Positions 45,101 to 58,600 of a stretch of DNA of 64,000 bases are shown in pieces. How positions within the stretch are numbered: the stretch's first letter is position 1; each line of letters opens with the position of its first letter. Source of the DNA: Lathyrus oleraceus (Eukaryota > Streptophyta > Magnoliopsida > Fabales > Fabaceae). Location: contig NC_066579.1 in NCBI RefSeq assembly GCF_024323335.1, positions 353,035,400-353,099,399 on the forward strand. Direction: 5' to 3'. The position numbers were made by a program, and so were the translations under genes. The notes under the pieces are model-generated. The model had not been told where the DNA came from. It was given only the letters and a program-made list of their open reading frames with translations, and did no database searches.

Positions 45101-46967
45101 CATTGAGAGAAATCAGAGATGGGATTTCTGTGGTGTTCAATTGAACTTAATGGATTTTGAAAATTCGAAGCTCAAGCACAATATGAGCTGATTCGAAGAA
45201 AATAAAAACTGAAGTAAACCTCTGATTTGCAGAGTTTAAGAGCATAATTCCTTGGAGCTAATGCTTGCAGTTTGTTCTAGGGAATGAGGTAGCAAGGTTT
45301 AGGAACTTTTAGATCTGAAAATCAATTGAGGAAATTAAAATTCAGATCTGAAAATTGTGAATGAAAATGGTGAGTTCCTTTTGAGTGAGGTTGAGGGATC
45401 AGTTGTGCAGCATTTAGGGCGCCTTCAGGTTGCTGAAATGAGAGGCATGAGCATTGTATTTATAGAAGAAAGCAGTTGATATGTATGAACATTCCATTGC
45501 ATGAATGGAAAGGGCCTTCATGCATGGGCCTGTACAGGTGCATGGAGGGTCCAATTCCACTTGGATTTGGCAGCTAATCATCAGCATATGCAAACTGGAC
45601 ATGCAGATTATGTAGTAATGGCTCATGCAATGCAAATTTTATTGATTTTCAAAAATGCACCAATGTGTTCATGTCTTCAAAAATGCTATGTCCAAACTTG
45701 AAACACAACCTTATAAGTAATGGTTGGAAAGATTTTTGCATGAGGATCATTTTCTATGTTGATCAAAACTTCATTTGAGACTTGGAAATTGATGAAAAGT
45801 GGTCATGAAGTGTAGGGTGCAAAACATGTACATGTGAGATTTTCAAAAATGGCTAAAGTTCAAGCCCTACTGTTTCAATGATGCAAGCTCCAAATGACAA
45901 AATCTTCAACATCAAAGTTGTATATATTTTTAATACAATAAATTTGGAATTAAATTTATCATCATTTTGATTTTTGATAAAGAAGTTATGGGCACTTGAA
46001 GTTGGACTTTTTCACATTTCAATGCTTTTGGTCCAAAGTGACCTATAATGTTTTGCATTATCACATGTATTTCTTTTAGGATTTTGAAATTTTGCTCAAC
46101 ATAAAATTTGAAGTAAACATCTTAAGATTTCCAATTCATTTTGATCCCACCTCAAAATCATGAAAAATGAAGGAGTTATGTCCTTGGGAAGTTGACCCAA
46201 AATTAGGGTTTCAGTCAAAATGACCTATAATGTCTTAGAATGGATGGTGACCTTCCAAGCTTCAAATCAATTTTTGATGAACATGAAAGTTGTTCATATG
46301 GTTCTTTAGAACATTGTTTCTCTTGGGATCATCTCCATTTGACAAACACATCAAAAGTTAGGTCTCATTGTATTTCAAAATAGTCAGATGAATTGACTGA
46401 TGAACTTCTCAATTCCAAACCTCATATATTGATGAATTGATGATTGAGGACACTCAAGTAAGTTTAAATATGCATGAAATGATGAATTAAATAACTTCCA
46501 TTGATTGTATTTGACCAAAGGTTGAGGCTTTTTCATGAGCAAGGCACAGTTGATGAACATATGAATTAGGGTTTCCTTGGGAAACAAGCCTCAAGCCCCT
46601 TGATTTGTTTTGATCAAAATGATGAATTGAGATACTTTGGGAGGCATATTTGATGGATGAGAGCTTTGGGAACCATTTCCATGCTTGCTTTCATCTTCAA
46701 TTGGCCCTATCAATGCACATAGGATCTCCTAGAAGCTTTAGACCTTGTGACTGCTCAAGCTACAAACAAAAGATGTTAGTGACATATTTTTGTGCTTTTG
46801 GTTAGTAAATAAAATGAGAAAAGCAATAATATACAATTCAAGCATGCTTGGTGATCTCAAACCAACCCTAGGGTTAGGAGCCAAAATGCTATGATCCTTG
46901 AGGCAAGATGCAATGTGCAATGATATGATGCCATGAGGGATCTTAGGGTCAAAATTAGGGTCTTACA
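42194..46967 (-). mobile_element. M 5' LTR (4774 bp)
   Basis: Partner of 9775-14625, with the same termini and order. It lacks the 54-bp segment present at 12766-12819 of the other LTR, with CAAG flanking the breakpoints. The TATA box is at 45456-45465. No coding region is supported. Confidence 0.93.
45456..45465 (-). promoter_or_regulatory. TATA box of M 5' LTR
   Basis: CTATAAATAC on the minus strand. As the 5' LTR copy this would be the promoter that drove M transcription. Confidence 0.7.
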
Positions 46968-46972
46968 GAGAT
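46968..46972. repeat. Right target-site duplication of M (GAGAT)
   Basis: Exact repeat of 9770-9774, after which the P1 LTR resumes. Confidence 0.92.
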
Positions 46973-48370
46973 CACCAAGCACTTTGTGATTGTATCATAC
47001 TTGTATATTATCATTTTACTAACCAAAATACCAAAAATATCTTTTTGCATTTGCCTAACTCTTTTGTAGGTAGGGCATGATCTCCATTGATCTATCAAGT
47101 TCACATCTAGGGTTTGAGACCCCCATGACAAAGAGTACAACCATTTAAGTGATACAAGAATGGTTATGGGCATCATATATGAGTTCCATTGATTCCTACA
47201 TGTTATATTGATCAAGTTTTCTTCAAGAGCTTGAGGGTGATTAGCCTCGGAAACCCTTGTTTGACTAGGTATCTTGAGTAACTTCTCCAACAAGCTATCT
47301 CACCAATTGATCAAATTTCTTAAGGGACACTTAAAAATTCATAATATTATTCATATATGATCTACCATGAGCCTATAAATCCAAGAGAGTTGAAGGTTAG
47401 CAAGTTGGTTGATGGTGGTTGGCCAGATGAATTCATCTGATCAAAATTGGGTCTCCCTACACCCTATCTCCTACACTTTTCACCATATGAAAATTATTCC
47501 AAGAGAAAACTTACTATAAATTACATTCCAAATAACTTTCATGTTGAGACCTAGAGCTAGTTTTTCTTGAAAAATCATTTTCTATATTGAAACATTATAG
47601 GTCATTTTGTCTAAACCCTAATTTGAAAGTCAACTTCCCAAGGCCATAACTTGCTCAATTTTTATGAGATGAAAGATTTCCAAGTTGCACAATCAAATTC
47701 AATATGTCTAATTCAACTTTTATGTTTTGAGTGAGAGCTAACTCAACTTTTTTGAGCATGTGATATGAGGCTATATTATAGGTCACTTTTGACCTATACC
47801 ATTGAACAAGTGATTTTTCCAAACTTGAAAAATGCATAACTCTATCATTTCAAATCCAAATCACATGAAATTGGTGATCATTTTTAAGGTCTTTGAAAAT
47901 TGATACAACTTTGATGAAGACACGTTTCTCATTTGAAGCTCACATAAAAAGTTAAGCAAGGTGGAATATTGAGATATATGGCTTGACACTTAGAAAAAAT
48001 TTCAACATGTTGAAATTTCCAAACTTCCACCTCAAAATTCATCATGATACAAGCTCCAAATGGAAAAGTGTTGAACATGAAAGTTGTTCCTCTTGATCTA
48101 ACCTTTCCAAAAATTCATAGTTCATCCGTTTTAGACACGAATTGCTAGGGCTGCGCATGGCATGAACATGGTATCATCATTTGGCAAAGATCAAACTTCA
48201 AATCTTCACACACACTTGACTTGCAATCCAAGTTGATTCCAGACTCTCTCAAACTCATTTTTGGACCTTAAGCAATGATCTCATGGGCCTGTACATTCCC
48301 ATTTACCCTTGCATCACCAATTGCCAATTTTGGAAAGTGAATTTGAAGGTGCAAATATCATGAGCTGTAG

Positions 48371-48380
48371 CTATAAATAA
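48371..48380 (+). promoter_or_regulatory. TATA box of P1 3' LTR
   Basis: CTATAAATAA, conserved as CTATAAATAC at 57141-57150 in P2. Confidence 0.7.
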
Positions 48381-51247
48381 AGCCCTCTAGCATCAGAATT
48401 GAAGACACATTCGTGCCAGCTTTGATCCCAAATCTTAAACCCTTCCATTTGAAAGGATAATCCTGAGAATTTCATTTAAAATTGAGTTTGAATTCTCACT
48501 GTTCTGAGAGTTAAAACTCCAGGGATCCAAGACCTTTTGTGCATTCCATTCTACTTCTGCAAGCATTCTGAGTGAGATCAAGCACAAGTCAAAGCAAGAA
48601 CAATTGAATCCAGACCTACATTGAAGGTATTTTCCATAAATTTTCATCTCTTCGATTCTCTCTCAATCTTGCTCAATTCTCTTGATTCTTTGGTTGTCTG
48701 AAGTCTTACCAATGTAGGCAAGAAGATTGAGTTACGTAGAGGTCAAATCGAGGCAACTCAGTTGACACACCTTAAAATTCAACTCCTCATATCTTTCAAT
48801 ATATGTGAAGTTAGTTAAAATTGAGGTCAGATTCGTGCTCTACACCATTTTTTCTTTCAGATCATGTCCTCTTTTTTTATTTTAGTGATGGTTGAGGGTG
48901 GACCAGTCCGGTGAGGTCCACCGGAGAAGAAGACCGGAGCTACAGCTCCGTCCATGCGTTGGCATGTCTCTCAGTCATATGATCTTGTTATTTTGTTCTA
49001 ATCTCACGCGTCCATTGTGATTACCAAGTGTGTGGCGCGCTGACTCGCGTGTATCATGGAACGCGTGTTCTAGGCCACTTGATCTGCCACCTCAATTAAT
49101 GAGGGAGATCAAGTGGCTCATGTTTTTTTTTGTTATTTTCTGACTTTCTTTTATTCCTTTTATTTTTATTAATTCATATTAATTTTAATATTGATCCAAA
49201 AAATATGAGAGTTTCACCAAAAAAATTAAAATATTTTCCTCTTTCATATTCTGAATTAAAATTATTTTTTGGATCATTATTAATATTTTTCATGATTTAA
49301 TTGATTTTTCATTTGTTTTTATTGGTTTAAAAATACTTTTATGTCTTTTAAAAACTGAAAAAATTTCTCCAAGGTCCTTTGACCTTGTTTGACCTATGAT
49401 AAATCTCATGGCAATTTATTTTGTGTTTTGATGAGGTTTTAGGAATTTGACATACCATATTTAATTTAAATGTATTATTTTAGTATTTTTAATTGGAATA
49501 AATGCCAAATAAATTTGTTGACCAATTGTGATGACTTGTTGGTGTTTGACTCTTGTTGTTGGGCCTTGATCAAGGTTGATATGACTTTGTCAAATTAATA
49601 TCATTGGATTTAGGGGATTGATGGAATGTACATTCCATCTCCCAAAATGAATGAATGATATTAATTTGGTAAAAGTCCTCCTTTGATCAATTTGAGATTT
49701 CATTTATTCCCCTCCCACTTCATGTCATTTGGATTATGATATCTCAAAGTCCTAATGCTAGTTGATTGAAAAATTAACATGAGTATGGATGAGATTAGGC
49801 CACAACTTCTGCATATTCTTTTTGTGTGTGGTATGTTTCATGAGAATAGTTCATAATATTATGTCTCTAACATGCATTAACACCAAAATTCTATTGCCTG
49901 ACCTCAAATAATTGTGACTTCTACATATGTCCAATTACGATTACTTAACATAGCGCTAAATTTGTGACATAAAAGGCATAGCATTCTAGTTAGTGAGATT
50001 GTAAGTCTCCCCTCTTTCATGGTATTGTGTGGAAACTTGGCCTTTTTTCCTTTCTTTGGAAGATGTCTTGGTTCAAGGATCCATGCTTGTGATAAGTGGG
50101 TTGAGTGTTCTCCAAATAATGTCTAAAAATGAAAAGCAAAAACAAAACAATACTAACTTCTAACCTATTAACTACTAACTTTTAATTTCAAGCCCTTTAC
50201 TTTAATGTCATTTAATTCTAGCTTTTTTATACATTTGTCATTGTTCATATCATTCTAATTGTTTATGCTAATGCAATTTTCACTTTGTCCACTTGGACCA
50301 TATTGTGTGAAATATTTTGTTTGTGTGTACTTGGCTTGTTTGTGTGGTCTTTGACCATTAATGTACATAATAACAACAAAGAACCCTAAAAGACTTTTGT
50401 GTGGACTGTTGGCTTGATCTTGGACAAATGGACTTAGAATTTAGGCAACATTCCTATGCTAAAGGACTTGGCCAATGCCAACTTATTGAGAAACCAAGTG
50501 CTCGCAATTTGAAACTTCATCTGATACATCATTCAAGATCTCTCTAAGTTCATCTACAACATGATCATTGTGAAGCTGTTATTTTGAACATGTGACTTGT
50601 GGAATTCATCTGTTACATGGGCTAATTTGAAGAAGATCATGGAATGGATAAGCTTGGATGTGGCCATCTTTATTTGATGCCTTGCTCTTCAAGATAATAT
50701 AATTGTGCATTTGTGTGTTGCTTGATTCTAAAAGTCCAAGGAAATTCTGGGTTTCTATTGACATTCTTGTCTATTGGATTGCTACCCACTTGGTCAGATC
50801 TTTTCAACTCTAAACTTTTAATTGTGTACATAGGATAGTCTCTTCATCTTCTCCCCATTTCTTTAATTTCAAAATCTCTCCTTCCCTTTTCAAAAACCTT
50901 CTTTGATTGAACTTATTTTGTTCTAAACTTTGACCATTTTGCAAAAAGACAGAAACTTTGGCCTTATGCCATTTCATTTTCAAACTTCTTTTCTTAAATC
51001 AAACTTGTAAATAAACTTAACTATACTTGACTTAAACTTCCAAAAAAGCCAAAAAGAACTAACTCATTCAAACCATTTTTAGGCCTTTGTGCCTCTCAAA
51101 CTTAATTTTTGTTAAAAGCAATGCATCCACTTTGAAATTTGTATCACGAACTATGAGGTTTTGATCCCTCATTTTTATGTTGGTACGTAGGCGCAAGACC
51201 AAAGGTCTTGCCAAACACAAAAATATAATTAATGAATTCTTTTCTCA

Positions 51248-51266
51248 CCCCCCCCCCCCCCCCCCC
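51248..51266. repeat. C19 homopolymer in P1 LTR
   Basis: Nineteen consecutive C residues where the P2 LTR has only five (about 59997-60001). It could be a real expansion or an assembly or sequencing artefact. Confidence 0.8.
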
Positions 51267-51557
51267 GCCCATTCTATTTGTTGGTAAACATCACTTTATA
51301 CCAAGTACATATGCACACAAAAAGGGCTCCCTAGGAGTACCTAGGACACTTTGGGTGCTAACACCTTCCCTCTGTGTAACCAACCCCCTTACCTGTAATC
51401 TCTGACATTTTATTAGTTTTGATTTGAAAACTTCTTACTTTTGGGTTTTGTTCGTACTTTTTCCCTTTTTCCTTGGAAACAATAAAAGCGCGGTGGCGAC
51501 TCTTGTTATTGATCTCTAGCTTATCCATAGCTTGATGATCATGAATTTACCGCTACA

Positions 51558-51717
51558 GCTGTGTATTCCCTTTTTGTCATCATTACAAAACTTTCTATAT
51601 AAACCCACTTCACTCACATTTTCACACTACGTGCACATTACTCCCACACTTTCAGTTTTTCAACCTAAAAATAACCTTTTTATCTCTGCAATTGTTCTTC
51701 GTATTCATCTTCTTCAA
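51558..51717 (+). promoter_or_regulatory. Upstream region of Mx env-like ORF with internal TATA box
   Basis: CTATATAAACCC at 51595-51606 lies about 120 nt before the env-like ATG. It is followed by a C/T- and CA-rich leader-like stretch (51607-51717) without upstream ATGs in the final part. This resembles a compact internal promoter and 5' UTR. Inference from sequence only. Confidence 0.45.
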
Positions 51718-53961
51718 ATGGCTTATCAACAACAACACTCTTCAAGCTCCTCAAAGGCAACTGAAAGCTACACAATTTTGGAAGGGATTCCAAAATTAAC
51801 CCTCAATACTCCTATCAACGAGCTAATGATGTTATGTGAAACCATTGTTTTTTTCAAAAACATGAAGGAAAACGATGTTGATTTAACTGAAACTTTGGAT
51901 ATTCAAGGCTGGAAAACTTTCTTCGAGAGACTCACAGGCCCAATTTACACTGTGTTAGTGAATCAATTTTAGGTTCATGAAACTGCTGAGAAGGAAACTA
52001 TTACTTCCTATGTCATGAATAGGAAAATAGTTATTATTGAGAAGTCTAAAACTTATTTAATTTACCATGATAGTAAAGGGAAAAGGATTCATAGTGCTAA
52101 GATCACTGCTAAGAGAGAAGCTATCATTTCTCCATTTATCTTCAAGGAGGAAACTAACTTTGCTGATGAAAAAGATCCTAGTGCTAAGGACTTAACAAGG
52201 AACCTAAGAGTATGGTTCAAGATTATTTTGGGTTGTATTCACTACAGGAAAAGTAATAATAGTTCTGACTACATCAACACGCATTAGAAATTCATGTTAT
52301 TCTGTCTAGAGAAGAGTGTCAAGCTAGGACTTCCTTCAATTATGTTTAAGTTCATGAGGGATTCTATCAGAGAATCTAGAGTTGGTGGCTCTTCCAAGAA
52401 GACAAAGAGCAAATTCATTCTCAACAGTGGATTAATTTCTGATATTCTTGTGGAAAATGGTCTAGTGGATGACCTTCTGGTCAGTGGTTTGATAGAAGAG
52501 TTGGTGAAGGATGCTGGAAAAGTATTCTTGGGGAAGAATCTAAAGAGTATGGGTCTCATCTCCAAAATTCAAAGGCCATATTTCATTCTGTCTAAGGATG
52601 ATATATGTGGTACAAGGAATCCCATTAATAACTACCCACTCTTCACCAAAATTGATCCTCCACAGGTTCTGATGGCTTATCTGGAAAGCTATCTGAAGGA
52701 TGGACTTGAGCTATTAGTGGATCCCTTTAACCTTCCAAAGACTTTCCCTGATTTTCATGGGAAGAGAAAGAAGGAATTCAGAGGCGAAGGATTCTAGGGC
52801 TCAAAAGAAAAAGAAGATTGATGTCTTTCAGGATGAAGACGAGGTGCCTCCAAGTGAGAGCCAGAAGGCAATGATTCTGAAGGATACTTCTAGAGTAGTC
52901 TTTTATTCTTCAATAGCTTCTGATATAGCATCTGGTAAGCTTCCTTATGATAGCACTCATTTTAATTCTGATTTAATTTCTTCTAAAAGGATATTACCAA
53001 TCTCTCATCCATCTCAACCACTAGTTTATGAACCTATTCCACTTCCACCACCTCAATCATCCTTTATCACTCCTATCATAGAAACTCCTTCATTTTCTGA
53101 AACTGGGACATCACAACAATAACAACAGATTCTACCACCATCATTTCCCCCACAGTTACAAAATTCACCCATTTCATCACCAAATATTATTGCTCCCTAA
53201 CCAACTAAACCAAATTTAACAAATCCTACAACATCTCCCTCAACAGTTTCTGACGGGCACGTTTCTGATGGAACTCCTGAAGGTATGTTCAATTTTGAAC
53301 CAGAACCCATTTCCCCTGATTCACCCCTATTATTTTACCATCACATCCTTCTGTATATGGTCCTGACTTTGATGAGTCCATAATCAATCTTACAGTCAAA
53401 TACCTCAAACAACCAACAAATTTTGAATCTGAATCTAAAAGTCGTTTGCATAAAGAAATGACTATCAATCGTTCTTCAGCAAATCATGTTGCGAGTGATT
53501 CAGAATGGGAAGCTTATAGAAGCTAGATGAACTCCAAGATTTCTAAGTTGAAGGATATTGGGTATACTCTTGCTGAGAGTAAATTTCGTTATGGGTTCGT
53601 TCCCTTAATGGAACTCTGGAAGCTAAGAAATTCCCAACTCTGCCTTCCTGCTCCAGAAACCAAGGAAGCAACTCCTGAAGAAGAAGCTGCTCTAGAAATA
53701 GAGATTGTTCTTCACATTGAGTCTGCTCTAGAATTTGTTGCTGCTTTTGAACCTCAAGATTATGCTATGGAAGAAGCTCATATTCAGATGGTTTTCTCGG
53801 AAGCTTCTGCCTCTCAGCCTATCCTCGTTTCTCTTCTAAGGACAATCGAGGAAATCAAAGCTCACAATACAAAGGTCATTGAGCGCCTGGACAAGCAAGA
53901 TCTCATGTTTCAGCTGATTCTTTCAAGGCTTCCTCCACCCCCTCCTCCTCATAACCCTTAG
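51718..53961 (+). pseudogene. Mx env-like ORF pseudogene (SIRE/Maximus-type copia)
   Basis: The first ATG (51718) begins a Ser/Gln-rich start. A domain I recall as a 'putative plant transposon protein' follows, with LTGPIYTVLVNQF, SAKDLTRNLRVWFKIILGC, LVENGLVDDLLVSGLIEELV and YPLFTKIDPPQVLMAYLES. After that come a Lys-rich basic patch (52800), a Pro/Ser-rich region and a C-terminal helical part ending in poly-Pro at 53961. The third-ORF position just before the polypurine tract fits the env-like ORF of SIRE/Maximus elements. Stops fall at 51970, 52285, 53120 and 53525. Frameshifts lie near 52780 and 53330. I could not see a convincing transmembrane helix, so a true envelope role is doubtful. 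Confidence 0.82.
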
Positions 53962-54648
53962 TTTTTATTTTTACTTTCTTAAAAATTTATTTCTTGTTTT
54001 TTCCAAGTTTTACTTTGCAATGCCTTTTGACAATTTTCAATGAAAATTGTTTTGTTTCTCTTAATTTATTTTTATCTTATGTCTTTTTGATTGATGACAA
54101 AGGAGGAGAAAACATAATGTTCTAAAGGGGAAGACTTAGAGTTTATTTTGATATCTAAATTCCTTAATTAAAAACCCAAACATTTCTTAATGTTTATGCT
54201 AATAACTACTTCGAAAAATAATTTGTTATGTGTTTTGCAGGGTTATTTCTCAAGAATCAGAATAGTTCTGAATATGTTCTTTCTGAAAATCATGGATTCG
54301 GAATTTAGATAAGAGAGTTTTTTGACTTGAAAAGTCAAGGTTTCAATAAGAAAACATACTCCTTTAAAATCTTTTGAAGTGAAGCCTATCAGAATGATGA
54401 TGTTATCAACTGGTGCTCTAGACAATATCAACTAACTTCTGAAGATAAACCAAATTCTGACTGAATATTCACTCTGGTACTTCAAAAAGGTTAATCAAGA
54501 AAGTGTTCTTTCATTCTGATTTTATCTTTATATTATTATACATCTCAAGGGGAGCTTTGTGCTTCTGAAAGATGTATTCTTCTGTGATTACCCTGTACAA
54601 AACTGTTCATCAAAATACATGTTTTGTCATCATCAAAAAGGGGGAGAT
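53962..54648 (+). other. Mx 3' UTR and polypurine tract
   Basis: AT-rich non-coding sequence after the env-like ORF, ending in AAAAAGGGGGAGAT (54635-54648). This is the typical polypurine tract directly before a copia LTR start TGTTAGAAT. Confidence 0.82.
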
Positions 54649-55628
54649 TGTTAGAATAAGATTTGGTTCTGCATCTATACCTTAAGTTTTGATGATAACA
54701 ATATTGTATTTGTGTGAGAACAATTTTGGTACCCTAATGGTTTGTTATTGTGTAGCTTTAACAACCAGATCCGATTCTGAATATATGATGTGCAACATCA
54801 CCAGTTTCTTAACTATGTATTCTAAATCCTCTTTTGCGCAAGTTATTAGAAGTTTTGAAAGACTTAAACATTGTTGCTGCAATGTTTTTTCTGCTTCTGA
54901 GTTATTTCACTCATCAGAAGATTCTGAGGAGATATTATGTTGCTGCTACTATGTTCTCTTAGTTCGTGCTTTTAGACGAGACTCTGATAACCAAACTTTT
55001 GAAGAGTGGCAAGCTTCTAAAGTTGTGTAATGAAGCTGAAGATTATGAAGATCTCAAGCCAGACGATTGAAGTTATCAAGGTTATGACTGAGGATTCTGA
55101 TAACTTTGAAGATTCTGAAGATACTAAAGACCTCGAGCCAGACTACTGACAATGTCAAGGTTCTAACCCAAGGTTCTAAAGTTTCTGAATCCAACTCTCT
55201 ATTTCTTAATTTTATGCTTCATCAACTTTCATCAGAAGCCACTGAATTTGAAGATAAGATCATAACAGGAACATGATCAAATAGTACATTGTACAAAATG
55301 AACAACCTTTCCACTACCTGATTTCATAGACAAGGACAATAATATACATCACACTTGTCACTGCTTTTATAAGGGAAAGGACGTACATGATATCATTCCT
55401 TTCCCATCTAACCATGGACAACCGCTCAAATGAGATTTCCCCATTATTCTCTCTAACTGTTATATGCTCATGCTATGTAAGCAAGACTTGGAGACTTGAA
55501 GAAAAACCTACATGTTACGCAAATATTTTTGACAAGTTATTTTCTTTGTGAAAAGCTATCATTCTTTTGTATGCAATTTTTCTTTAAGTGTTTGTTATTC
55601 ATTTGTGTAAAATTTGCTTGTGTAGAAG
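54649..55628 (+). mobile_element. Mx 3' LTR, 5' part (980 bp, cut by P2)
   Basis: Starts TGTTAGAATAAG and carries 'agttttgatgataacaa', as SIRE/Maximus LTRs do. A TATA-like TTTATAAG lies at 55366-55373. It is interrupted at 55629 by the P2 LTR; the expected left target copy is AGAAG (55624-55628). The remainder must lie beyond the right edge of the window. Confidence 0.85.
55366..55373 (+). promoter_or_regulatory. TATA-like box of Mx LTR
   Basis: TTTATAAG in U3/R position, about 720 nt into the LTR. Confidence 0.5.
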
Positions 55629-58600
55629 TGTAAGACCCCAATTTTGACCCTAAGATCCCTCATGCAATTTCATCATATGCATATGCATTGGGATCATACT
55701 TTGGCATTCTCCTTACCCCTCTTTCATTGGGTTTGTTTTGGGAGAGATCACCAAGCACCATGTGATTGTATCATACTTGTATTTTATCATTTCACTAACC
55801 AAAATACCAAAAATATGTCTTTGTATTTGCCTAACTCTTTTATAGGTAGGGCATGATCATCAAAATTCATCAAATTCACACCTAGTGTTTGAGACCCTCA
55901 TGGCTAAAAGCACAACCAAGGATTGATTCACCATGCCTCAAAGCATCATATACGAGTCCCAATGATCTTTACATGTCATATTAATCAAGTATTCTTCAAG
56001 AGTTTTGAGGTGATTTGCCTTGGAAACCCTAGTTTGACAAGGTATCTTAAGTAACTTCTCTGACAAGCTATCTCACCAATTGATAAAAGTTCTCAAGGGA
56101 CACTTAAAAATGAATCATGTTATGCATATATGATCTACCATGAGCCTAGAAAGTCAAAAGAATTGAAGGTTAGCAAGTTGGTTGATGGTGGTTGGCCAGA
56201 TGAATTCATCTGATCAAAATTGGGTCTCCCTAGACCCTATCTCCTACAATTTTCACCATATGAAAATTATTATAAGAGATAAGTTACTCTAAATGACATT
56301 ACAAACAAATTTCATGTTGAGACCTAGAGCTAGATTTGCTTGGAAAATCATTTTCTATGTTGAAACATTATAGGTCATTTTGTCTAAACCCTAATTTGAA
56401 AGTCAACTTCCCAATGCCATAACTTGCTCAATTTTTATGAGATGAAATATTTCCAAGTTGCACAATGAAATGTAAGATGTCTACCTCACCTTTTATGTTT
56501 GGAGTGAGATCTAATTCAACTTTTATGACCATGTGATAAGAGGATACATTATAGGTCATTTTTGACCTATACCATTGAACAAGTGATTTTCCTCAACTTC
56601 AAAAATGCATAACTCTATCATTCTAAATACAAATGACATGAAATTGGTGACCATTTTGAAGGACATTGAAAGAGATACAACTTTGATGAATACACTTTTC
56701 ACATTTGAAGCTCACATAAAAAGTTAAGTAAGGTGGAATATTGAGATATATGCCTTGACACTTAGAAAAAATTTCAACATGTTGAAATTTCCAAACTACC
56801 ACCTCAAAATTCACCATGATCCAAGTTCCAAATGAAAAAGTGTCCAACATCAAAGTTGTTCCCCTTTATCTAAGCTTTCCAAAGAACCCAAGTTCATGCA
56901 TTTTTGATAAGGATTGTTAGGGTTGCGCATGGCTTTGACAAGTCTACATGTTTGGAAGAAATCAAATGCCAAAAATCACATTTCACATTGCCTTGACATC
57001 CAAGCCTCAATTGAACTTCAGAATGATTGTACATGGATCAAATTTGATTGCTTCATGGGCCTGTACACGCCCATGCAAGCTTGTGCATGAAATGTCCAAA
57101 TTTAGCAATTTTTCAAGTGTGCAAATATCAGTCACAATTACTATAAATACAGGCCCTTGGAGCTCAATTCAAACACACCTAATGCACCAGCTTTGCCCCC
57201 CAATTGAAACCCTTACAATTCAAAGGAAAACTTGAGAATTTTCAACTTGAAAGTTGAGTTTGAATCTCACTGTTTGGAGATTCAGAAACTCCAGAATCCA
57301 AAGCTTTGTACCATTGCTAAACATCTCCTACAAGCTTCTCAAGTGTGGTCGGATCAAGGTTGAAGCAAGCAAGATCCATTTCTGCACAGCATTGAAGGTG
57401 AATTTTGGAAAACTTCTTCTCTTCGATTCTCACTCAATTCTCATCAATTTTCTTGAATCTTTGGTTGTCTGAAGTCCTATCAATATAGGCAAGAAGATTG
57501 AGTTGCTTTGAGGTAAAATCGAAGCAACTCAGTTGTCACACCTCAAAATTCAACTCCTCATATATTTTTATATATATGGAGTTAGTTGAAATTGAGGTCG
57601 GATTCGTGCTCTACGCCATTTTTTATTTCAGATCAAGTCCTCCTTTTTTATTTTGGTGATGGTTGAGGGTGGACCAGTCCGGTGAGGTCCACCGAAGAAG
57701 AAGACTGGAGCTCTGGCTCCGGAGGTGCGTTGGCACGCCTCCCAGCCATAGGATCCATTCAAATTGTTTTACTCTTAGGCGTTGGTTTTGATTACCAAGC
57801 GTGTGGCGCGCTGACTAGGTTCCATCATGGAACGCGCGTTTGTGTCCACTTGATATGCCACCTCAATTAATGAGGGAGATCAAGTGGCTCACGTTTTTTT
57901 TGAATTTTTGAATTTTTGTTTTAATTCATATTAATTTTAATATTGATCCAAAAAATATGAGAGTTTTACCAAAAATTTTCAAATAATTTCCTCTTTCATA
58001 TTCTGAATTAAAATTATTTTTTGGATCATTATTAATATTTTTCATGATTTAATTGATTTTGTGTTTATTTTTAATTGTTTAAAAATACTTTTAAGTCTTT
58101 AAAAATTCTGAATTTTTTTCTCCAAGGTCCTTTGACCTTGTTTGACCTATGATAAATCTCATGGCCATTCCTTTGGTGTTTTGATGAGGTTTTAGGAATT
58201 TGACAAACCATATTTAATTTAAATGCATTATTTTAGTATTTTTAAATTGAATAAATACCAAATAGTTGCGTTGACCTCTTGTGATTGGTTTGTATAAGTT
58301 TGACTTGTGTTGTTGGGCCTTGGTCAAGGTTGATTTGACTTTGCTAGGTTAATATCATTAGATATAGGGGATTGATGGAATGTACATTCCATCTCCCAAA
58401 ATGAATGAATGCTATTAACTTGGTAAAAGTCCTCCTTTGATCAATTTGAGTTTTGATCCATTCCCTCCCTCTTCATATAATTCCCCTTCTTTATGCATCC
58501 ATTTTATTTGGTCTATGATGTCTCTAAATCCTAAGGCTAGTTGATTGTAAAATTGACATAAGTATGGATGAGATTAGGCCACCTCTTTTGCATATTCTTT

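Larger units (their letters stand above)
9775..46967 (-). mobile_element. Element M: Ogre retrotransposon, minus strand, with nested insertions
   Basis: A 37-kb span bounded by two LTRs of the same family in the same orientation (9775-14625 and 42194-46967), a PBS next to the right LTR and a polypurine tract next to the left one. The order on the minus strand is 5' LTR, PBS, leader, ORF1, gag, intron, RT, RNH, aRNH, INT, 3' UTR, 3' LTR. The element is flanked by GAGAT on both sides. Its own sequence is interrupted by the S solo LTR (20530-22390) and by the E2/Q block (about 23311-38670). It has lost the end of gag, the protease and the start of the intron. The two LTRs agree at roughly 95% by eye, so M is relatively recent. 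Confidence 0.93.
46973..51557 (+). mobile_element. P1 3' LTR, remaining 4.6 kb
   Basis: Continues the P1 LTR from 9774 (CACCAAGC...) and ends ATTTACCGCTACA at 51557. It aligns throughout with the P2 LTR (55750-60291). The combined LTR is about 4.7 kb. It contains a TATA box at 48371-48380, repeated 'ataggtca' words in U3, and a C-homopolymer at 51248. No ORF is supported. It abuts Mx at 51558; the expected right target copy is GCTGT. Confidence 0.92.

Noticed and set aside
51532..53961. A host nuclear gene between the two Ogre elements
   Set aside because: The sequence matches, from memory, the env-like third ORF of SIRE/Maximus copia elements. It has several stops and is followed by a polypurine tract and copia LTR start.
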